64,000 bases of DNA. It comes from Odobenus rosmarus divergens (Eukaryota; Chordata; Mammalia; Carnivora; Odobenidae). The DNA lies in the NCBI RefSeq assembly GCF_000321225.1, contig NW_004452115.1:80115-144114 (forward strand), given 5' to 3'. Below, in pieces: positions 56,710 to 64,000 of the stretch. Within the stretch, counting starts at the first letter, position 1. Every line of letters starts with the position of its first letter. The translations under genes and the position numbers were made by a program. The notes beneath the pieces are model-generated. The model saw only the letters and a list, made by a program, of their open reading frames with translations, was not told where the DNA came from and made no database searches.

Positions 56710-59084
56710 ATTCTCCTGCTTGAATATGGAGTAAGCCTCATTCTGACCTCAAGTCCTCTAATCATTTGCTTTACCAGCCAAAACCAAATGTGTAGCTGTA
56801 CCTTCCATTCAAGAAACTCAACTGCCTCTGAGGTTCCTGCCTAGAGGGAGAAGCTACTTAGAAATTCCCATGGACCACTTAACCTTCTACCAGGCAGATG
56901 AGTTCAGTTAAACTTTCAGACTTAAACTTTCCAAGCCACACTATCAACAATACTTTTCTAAATTATTAAATGAAACGTTCAAAGGTAGACCTCAATAGCT
57001 CTGTCTGTGGAGGTGAACTGGCTTCCTATCACCTTTTTTTTTTTCTTCAAATTCCTATCACTTTAAAAATCTCCTATACCTTGCACTGAACTCTATCTCA
57101 TTCAGTCTCTAGAAGCTTTTCTCATTTAACAAGTGGCAGCTTTCGTATACCTGACTGCTTTTAAAATCCTGATTTATTCACATTTTTCAACAACCAACAA
57201 AGTATAAACTAATAACTCCCATAGTAGATCGAATATTGCTTATACCTTCCGGGGACTCTTGGCAGCCTAATAGGTTTGCTGTATGATTCTTTTGTCTTTG
57301 AGTGAAAAAATTACCTGAGAACCTAATCACAGAACAACTTCTGTGACTTTTTTCTTAACTGGAGTCTGAGCTATGTGGTCAGCATGGTAAGAATAAGCCA
57401 AAATCCTGCAAAAGGAGAAACTCTTGTGAACAGTTAGATCTTTCTATTCTGAAGCCCTTCCTGGCGAGAGGCTATACTTGCACTCAAGAATCCCTGGCTC
57501 ATGAGCACTGGGGAGCAGAACACCTCATCCTGGCAACTGGCCGTTGCTTTCCCTATGCCCCCTCCCCCCACCCCTGCCACTTAGATGGTATGATGATGGC
57601 TATGCTGAGCCCTGCCCTTACACTTGAGAAGTCCCCTATCTTCTGGTTTTTGGCCTTGCCCTAGGAGATAGGTCCCTTTCACCAGGGTCTTGAACTGGTA
57701 TCTTTCTGGTTGTCTTACCTTCTGCTGTGAAGAATTACTGTGCAGAAAGAGCTGGGGGAAAAGTCACAACAAAACTATTTTAGCTAAACAACAAAGCAAC
57801 TCACCTTGTTCCTCTGATCTTGTTCCTTTCCTGCCTTCCCAACCAGGACAAGCTGTGAGAAATCAGTCTGCCTCTGGCATTATTCAAATTCTGCCAGTGG
57901 GAGATAGGATATATTCTAGAACCAGGCTGTTTCTCTTCACTATCCTCAGCCTTCCTACTGGTGATGTACTCTCTGAGACTCCCCTCCCTTACGTATATGC
58001 CCAAGTGAGTAGTAAATCTTTGAATCATTTGATCACCGTCTTCTAGTGTATGTGCCTTATCCAAAGAAGGAGCTGCAGACCTGGTAGTGTACCAAGGTGA
58101 CCCATAACCTAGACCTTCTGCTTGTCCTTTGGGAATGGCTGCTACTGTGATGTCCTTGAGTACTCCTTCAACCATTCTTTTTGGGGGTTCTGGGTTTGGC
58201 CTTCTCTCTGCTCTTTAGCTTGGAGATCAAGGAGGACCATGTTTCCCAGGATTTCAAACCTTACAAATCTGCATTTTCTTGTTAGAAGACTTGATTATTT
58301 CCCACTGAGAACTGCCAGAACATATGTACTCTGGATACTTGTGTGGATCTGAGTTATGTAAAGCCCTCTTATTTAAATTGCAATGTTTGCTTGATTCTAA
58401 GGTCTAATTAAATACTACAATAAGCTAGCCAGAGTTCAAGAATCCATGGTAAATTGCATACAGAGAAACTTGAGAGCTTGATGCTATGCTTCAGTCTTTC
58501 ATACTTGGTCTCTTTCATACTCACTATACCTCTTCCTATTTTTTATGGGCAAGAAAATAGGGATCCCATTTGGAAAGGAAGATGGAGCTTGAAAGTAAGC
58601 TGAAATAGAGCTAAACATCCTTCAGATAGTTGTTTCAAACTATTGCATGATGGTTCCAAACCTAGGTGTAAATTTATTTTACCTGAGAAGGAATATTAGC
58701 TGACCTTGTGCTCTATCTTCATGATGCAAGTAAAAGGACATTGACATGTTTGCTAGTGCCTTTCAAAACAACTCATTTATCAGTTTGAATGTTGAAATCC
58801 TATATACAGAACACAAATTGCCTGATTCTTGCTATGTTGCCGTCAATTCTCAGGATCTTTTAAATGATTTTTACCCAGTAAATAATCCAAACCTGTTCTC
58901 AGTAATACTTTACTATTACTGATAACTGCATTAACACAAAGTATGGGGACTTGAAGGATGCTTTTAATGTCCTCCCAATTTTATAGAAAAATAAAACTAA
59001 GGCTTAGAGGTTATCACTTTCCCTTGAATACTATGCAGTATCTGTACCATAGGATTCATTACCAAGGCCTGGCACTGTATTAGT
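56710..59084. other. Long stretch without recognised repeats or genes
   Basis: Frames of 118 (57,690-58,046, plus) and 124 codons (57,801-58,175, minus) overlap on opposite strands and have no recognisable domain. Confidence 0.45.
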
Positions 59085-59340
59085 CAGGGACCCAAAAGAA
59101 ACCAAATAGCATACTCAAATTAAAATGCAATGAGGTTTGCATATGAAGTGACAAATCCTACAAAGGAGAAATCAATAACTAGAGCTAATAACCAAAGACT
59201 TACCTACCAATGATGTATCATTGAAGGCTCAAAGGGAAGGCCATGCATACAGAACCTGGAGGGTAGGAGTTGGCTGCCTTGTGAGAAAGTGATTTCACTA
59301 AAGGATGCCAAGAGGACAATTGTCCAGATATTCCCCTCTT
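59085..59340 (-). repeat. Unnamed interspersed repeat (copy 2)
   Basis: 'gtattagtcagggacccaaaagaaaccaaatagcatactcaaatt' is the reverse counterpart of the end of copy 1 (13,066-13,672), with diverged text following. Confidence 0.45.
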
Positions 59341-59889
59341 CTGACTTCTTGCTGAGACTATACCTTGATCAAAACCAGACAGCCTAGGAGTCCTGCATGA
59401 AAAATGTTAGATTGGCCTAACAGAAGAAAGCAGGATACGGAGGAACAAACAAAATATATCCAGCATATGCACATAATCTTCTGACGCTGTCTTCCCAACT
59501 CAAGTGTTTTGTTTTTTGTGTTTTTGTTTTTCAAGCACAAATTTAGACCCCTAAAGGTGGTCACATAGAATGGACTACAAATCCTAAAAAGCTCTTACCC
59601 ATTCTTGAAACCTGCCTTTACAACTTTAATGGCTATATACTATATCTGAAGTTTGTCCTATCTTGGGACTACTTTGGAAGAATCCTAAGAGCCACATGCT
59701 GAAATGTTTACTGTGTGCTCCTCTAATCTTGATACTTAACCCAAAGTTTCATATCCAGCAAAAGAGGGAAGACTTGGCTCCCTCTTGGGTATTGTAAAGG
59801 TTCTCCTATAGCTTGTTCATGATTGCCAAGATTGCCCCCTTTGTATTTGACTTCTTTTTTTTTTTTTTTTTGGGTGGGGGACGTCTTTG
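59341..59889. other. No recognised element
   Basis: Contains a T-run at 59,851-59,871. Confidence 0.4.
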
Positions 59890-60440
59890 TGTTTGCCAGA
59901 GCCTACACTTAAGTGTTCATATGATAAAAGTCCTCACCATGTGAATCATGCTATGCATTGGCATGTGGTGGGGCATAGATTGCATCAGTATTGCAACATC
60001 AGCATGGGTTTGTCAGTACCCCTTACTGTTACCAAACCCAGGTCTAATGGGCTTGCTGCACAACAGGCCAATAAGTCAAGAGCCAAGTTGCTGGGGCACG
60101 GAAAGTGACTCTATTCAAGAGTGCCAGCTAACTGAGAAGTTGGCCGACTAATGTCCTGAGAAACCATCCTGACCTCTTGGTGCAGGCAAGGGTTTTTAAG
60201 GGGGGATAAAAGAAGCAAAAAGATACAGCTACAGCTGCCGCTCAGCCTTGAGCAATCAGAGGTCGTTAGTTGACCTTGTGCAATGTGTTCTGGGTCTTGG
60301 ATTTCAATGGGAGCACTTAACTAAGTCCACTAGTTCCTCAATGAGCTTACAGCGTATAAACAGGTCTAACATGGAATAATGGGGGAGAAGTGCTCCAAGA
60401 CAGAATGAATGCAAGATGGAGCTTTGCTATAATTCCCCAC
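59890..60440 (-). mobile_element. Possible 3' LTR of the minus-strand ERV
   Basis: 'aaccatcctgacctcttggtgcaggcaagggtttttaagg', 'agatacagctacagctgccgctcagcc' and 'gagcaatcagaggtcgttagttgacc' look like LTR text on the minus strand. The position fits a 3' LTR for the pol-bearing element to the right. I could not find matching TG/CA ends. Confidence 0.35.
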
Positions 60441-61690
60441 TGTTCACGGTTTCCTTCCATAGCTTTCTTGGAACTGTCACCTGGAGTCTGCTTCCTGCTG
60501 AACTGGAGTGGGTCAGGGTGGTCATAGAGTGAAACAACTTGTTTTAGGAAATAAGTCTTGGTGCTCCTTCTAGGTGTGAGGACTTAAAGACTGGCACTTG
60601 TCTCAGCAGTTCTCTCTGGAACATCCCTGAGCCATGCAAATCATCAACTTGACAACACATGCATGCCAACTCTTATGACAAATGTTAAGCCTGTTTTAAA
60701 TCCTTCTAATATAGACTGAAAGCCCCAAAACATCCAGGAGTACAAACCAAAGAACCAGTCTCCCTCAAGTTATAAAACTGTGATGTTCTAGGGTCTGGTG
60801 AAGCCAAGGGACTTGTTGCCTTATTCTATTGGTACTTGTTTCAACTTGGGCAGAGATATTAATGTATTGAGCAGCATGAATGAGCAACTACACAAATGCT
60901 ACCTTGTTCTGCCAATATTCAATCCAGGGCTATTCTATCATTAAAATAATTGTTAAATGATGCAGAGACTTGTATACTGGTCAAAGTTTCATTAGTGGTA
61001 ATTACAAGCACAGGATAAGTTAGAGTACATGTTGCATGGTGGGTGTCATTGCCCATCAAGTAGGGTGTAACCAAAGAAACCTCCATCTGGTGTTCCCTTG
61101 GGAAGATTTCTAGTAAGAAGGGGGTGGGGTGGGGATCTTTGAACTAGTCCAGTGTTCTGCTTCTGTTATGGGTGAATTGCAGAAGGAGTTCTTAAAGTCC
61201 GTAATGGGTATTCTCAGAAATAGGAATTTTAGTACCATTTTGAACAGAGGCAGGGCTGTAGCTGCTTCAAGCATCATTTGCTATCCAGGTTATTCACTGT
61301 TTAACAGGAACAGTTAAATATGGGAGGTTTTGTCTCAAATGAAAAAATGAGTGACCCTTACAGGATAGACAACTCCTTGTACCTTGTGAGGATTTATGGT
61401 GCCAACATGTAGGTGTATCTGAAATTATAAACAGGATGTACCAGTGGGTCTCCATGATTGTGTACAGAATGTTTGGGGTGGGAAATCCAACAGCTGGCAG
61501 AGGCTATAGCTTGGGAGCTATGCACAAAAGAATTGTCTTGCCAGCCAGATAGGAATATGCACAATTCTTGCTAAAATGAGTAGCATAAAGTTTAAGGAAG
61601 CTTATAGAATACATATCTTAAGTTTTCCACTGGCTCACACAACCACAAGGAAGCTTCAGGTTGTGTTCCTGATTCCTCAGGTGGGGTTCA
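60441..61690 (-). mobile_element. ERV internal region, env position, unrecognised
   Basis: It lies between the integrase C-terminal end and the possible LTR, where env would be. About 1.2 kb is short for a full env and I recognise no domain, so it may be deleted, replaced or very decayed. Confidence 0.3.
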
Positions 61691-62740
61691 CCTCACTCGA
61701 TGTGATGTACCCAAGATTTTGCCCTAGCCAACTTGAGACAAGTAGATGGTCAGTAATAGGTCATGTGGTCCCATCTACTTCTCAGCAAGCTGGTGATCAG
61801 GTCCCTGTTCGCTCCAGTCCTGAGTTGTACTTGGTCACTGAAGACTAAAGGATGTGGTGGTTTGTCAGATGGGTAACTGGACCGGGTGGAAACAAATTCA
61901 TGTATACTAAATATTTGACTTAGTGTTATACAGTATGTTCTTTAATTTTGATTTCAGAGGTCAGGGGGTCAGTGTGGTAGCCGGAAAAGGTCTCCCACAC
62001 ATAAGTTCAAAGGGGCTTAATTTTAGCCCACTCTGGGGAGCTACCCCTATTTGGAGAAAGGCAAGGCAATACCTTACCCCAAGTTAAGCTGGTCTGTTCA
62101 CAAATTTTGACTACATATATATTGTTAAAGGCATGATTCATCTTGTCTTCCCTATAGATTGAGGCCTCCAAGAAGAGTAGTCACAATAGGTTATGTTAGA
62201 CCCTAGAAACAAAAGCTGGGCCATTATCATTTGGATTGAACTCAGCAGCTCAAAATGTGGGACAACTTCAATAATTTTACCATTTCTGAAGCCCTTTCAA
62301 TGAGGTTGGGATAAGCCTTCATGCATCCTGAGGAGGTGCCCTCAAAACTAAATACTTAAAATTACCAGAGGCCTGGGGCATCTGGGTGTAACATTTGACA
62401 GTCCTCCCTCGAATATATTCTCTATGTCCTACTCCCAGTTTGATGGAAAGTTTTTCAGTCTTAGGATTATTTTTGGCATCAACTATATATCCCCTACGTG
62501 TTTGTAAGTTGGGTCCAACCCTATTTGAAGGGACCCGATCTCTTAAGTCATCTCACTCATAATGGGAGCTCTAATGCAAATGTTTTACTGCAGGGTAGTC
62601 CAAAGCTTCAGGTGATAATAAGGTCCTATGTCTCTTCATCTTCTATTTATAAGCTTTTTTTCTGTATTGGTAAATCCCCATTCTGTGGCTTGTTCATGGT
62701 CTCTTGTAATACACTGGGTGTCATAACTGGATAAGTCAAT
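61691..62740 (-). pseudogene. pol: Decayed ERV1 (gammaretrovirus-like) integrase
   Basis: Short motifs are visible on the minus strand: 'WRPQS' at about 62,150-62,175 (end of the integrase core) and 'SWVHHIE' at about 61,697-61,720 (C-terminal end of pol). Stops and frameshifts occur between them. Integrase inserts proviral DNA; this copy cannot be functional. The direction agrees with the RNase H segment next to it. Confidence 0.75.
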
Positions 62741-63095
62741 AGGAGGAATCAGGGAACCCAAAACATCACTGCTTTAGTGGCCTGATTGGCCACAATGCCT
62801 GCTGGCTGATTTCTTTTACCTCTAGGGGTTTCCCCTTTCTGATATCCTGAGCGATAAGTGATTGCCAACCCAGTTGGCTGTTGTACATCCTCCAGTAAAG
62901 CTAGTTTCCATAGGGGTTTTAATATCCTTATTAGATGTCCACAGTGACCACTCCTTCCCAATGGTATAATGAGCATGCACTACCAAAAAGGCATAGTGAG
63001 AGCTGGTGTATAGATTGACCTTTCCACCAGAAGACATAAGGAGAGCTCTTGTTAGGGTAATGATTCAGCCCTTCTGACCTGAGCTTCCTGGGGGC
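62741..63095 (-). pseudogene. pol: Decayed ERV1 RNase H domain
   Basis: Two minus frames share the domain: one Met-started frame 62,822-63,037 and one 62,749-62,976. The motif 'VNLYTSSHYAF' lies near 62,987-63,019 and has Ser where the catalytic Asp of the family sits. A frameshift separates it from the downstream part with 'GYQKGETPRGKRNQ' and 'VANQATKAV'. Gammaretroviral type by these motifs. Non-functional. Confidence 0.82.
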
Positions 63096-64000
63096 AGTTG
63101 TTTGGCCTCAACTATCTCTTGTCACCATAGGATCTCCAGCCTTCTGCCCTTGTTCCATAGAGCTGCCTCCATCCTTAGAGTTCCCAGTCCAGGTACTCCA
63201 AAGGCTGGTCTGTAGGATCTGGCCTGCTAGAATATACTAAGTCAACAATATCTAAACAATCAAGCTCAAGATCCTGAGGATCAGAGAGCAAAATTGCCAA
63301 GTTTAAGGCAGAAGTAACCTACAATTTCACATTAGAGTTATCAGGTAGAATTGCCTGATACTTCCCATTCAGCTGGTAGTAAGCCAAAATCCTCCCTTCT
63401 GCCTCAATAGTATGTAGCTCATCAAGTGCTTAGACCACTATTGGTTGACCAAGTGTGAATTTTTTGGCATTCCATAAAACAGCATGAACAGCAGTGCTTG
63501 CTCAGAGGCAGGGTGGCCATGCTTTGTCTTCCTCTGTTTTGGGGGAGAAAAAAAAGATTGGGGAAAATCCCCAGAATTTAGTTTAATACTCCTAATCCCA
63601 TGCCCTGTCTTTCATGCACATATAGAGGGATTTCCTTAGATCAGGCAACCCCAAGGTGGGGTTTGATATCAGACTTTATAGTATCAAAGGTTCTCTGGCA
63701 CTCTTGTTCAAATCTGTGGCTCAGCATCTAATCCTTCTAACACCTCATACAAGGGCTAAAGTATCAGTCCATGGTTTGGAATCCAAATGTGGCAGAATCC
63801 AGTGATGCTTAGGAATCGCCCCACAATTGGCATCTGGTCCTTTGAGCACAGGAAGTCTTGCTCAATGGGCTTTCTTACCTAGTGTTAGGCAACAGCCCAG
63901 CTAACTAACTTCTGCAAATCTTTACCTTGGGCGGGGGGGCGGGGGGGAGCATACTTTGTACCCAGTCAGCCATATGACTTCCTACAAGGATGGTGTTCTC
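63096..64000 (-). pseudogene. pol: Decayed ERV1 RT thumb/connection region, cut by window edge
   Basis: Minus-strand translation shows gammaretroviral RT thumb and connection-like text in several frames, with many stops. It contains a short G-rich simple repeat at 63,930-63,948. The active-site part of RT and gag would lie beyond the right edge. Confidence 0.65.

Overview
The window reads as nuclear DNA of a caniform carnivoran mammal, probably an arctoid (bear, pinniped or mustelid). It carries at least twelve tRNA-Lys-derived can-SINEs with the typical '...cctgggtggctcag...' head, an internal 'gatcatgacctgag' block (as read on the reverse strand) and '(aaat)n aaatctt' tails. It also carries carnivore-type LINE-1 3' ends ('aaactgagggtt...', 'gagcactgggtgtt...'). 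I found no convincing protein-coding exon, tRNA, rRNA, snRNA or CRISPR. The open reading frames are chance frames, frames inside repeats, or decayed transposon genes. All boundaries were judged by eye.

Layout: 1-8 kb holds L1 debris, MIR and L2 fossils and an MLT1-type LTR. 8-12 kb is a stack of nested insertions: an old L1, a young L1 tail, an LTR-like element and several can-SINEs. 12-20 kb has L2, MIR, LTR-like copies and a 5'-truncated L1 with clear target-site duplications (TSDs). 20-24 kb is old L1 ORF2 sequence. 24-29 kb holds L2 copies, a reverse-strand L1 with a 268-codon ORF2 remnant, and an older reverse L1 split by two can-SINEs. 29-37 kb has MIRs, a Tigger-like DNA transposon inside an L2, further L1 segments and an MLT1-type LTR. 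37-59 kb is poorer in recognisable repeats, with scattered can-SINEs, two reverse L1M pieces, two Tigger-like copies and a composite L1 tail. From about 60 kb to the right edge lies a decayed gammaretrovirus-like (ERV1) provirus on the minus strand, with integrase, RNase H and RT-connection segments recognisable.

The observations most worth checking are small rearrangement scars. A 35-bp exact copy of sequence near 20.26 kb sits inside an L1 ORF2 at 22.01 kb. A roughly 79-bp near-identical segment occurs at 7.07 and 9.79 kb. A 30-bp inverted repeat sits exactly at the 5' junction of the 26.4-27.5 kb L1. They fit short-range templated insertion during DNA repair or retrotransposon integration. 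I did not find a new gene system.
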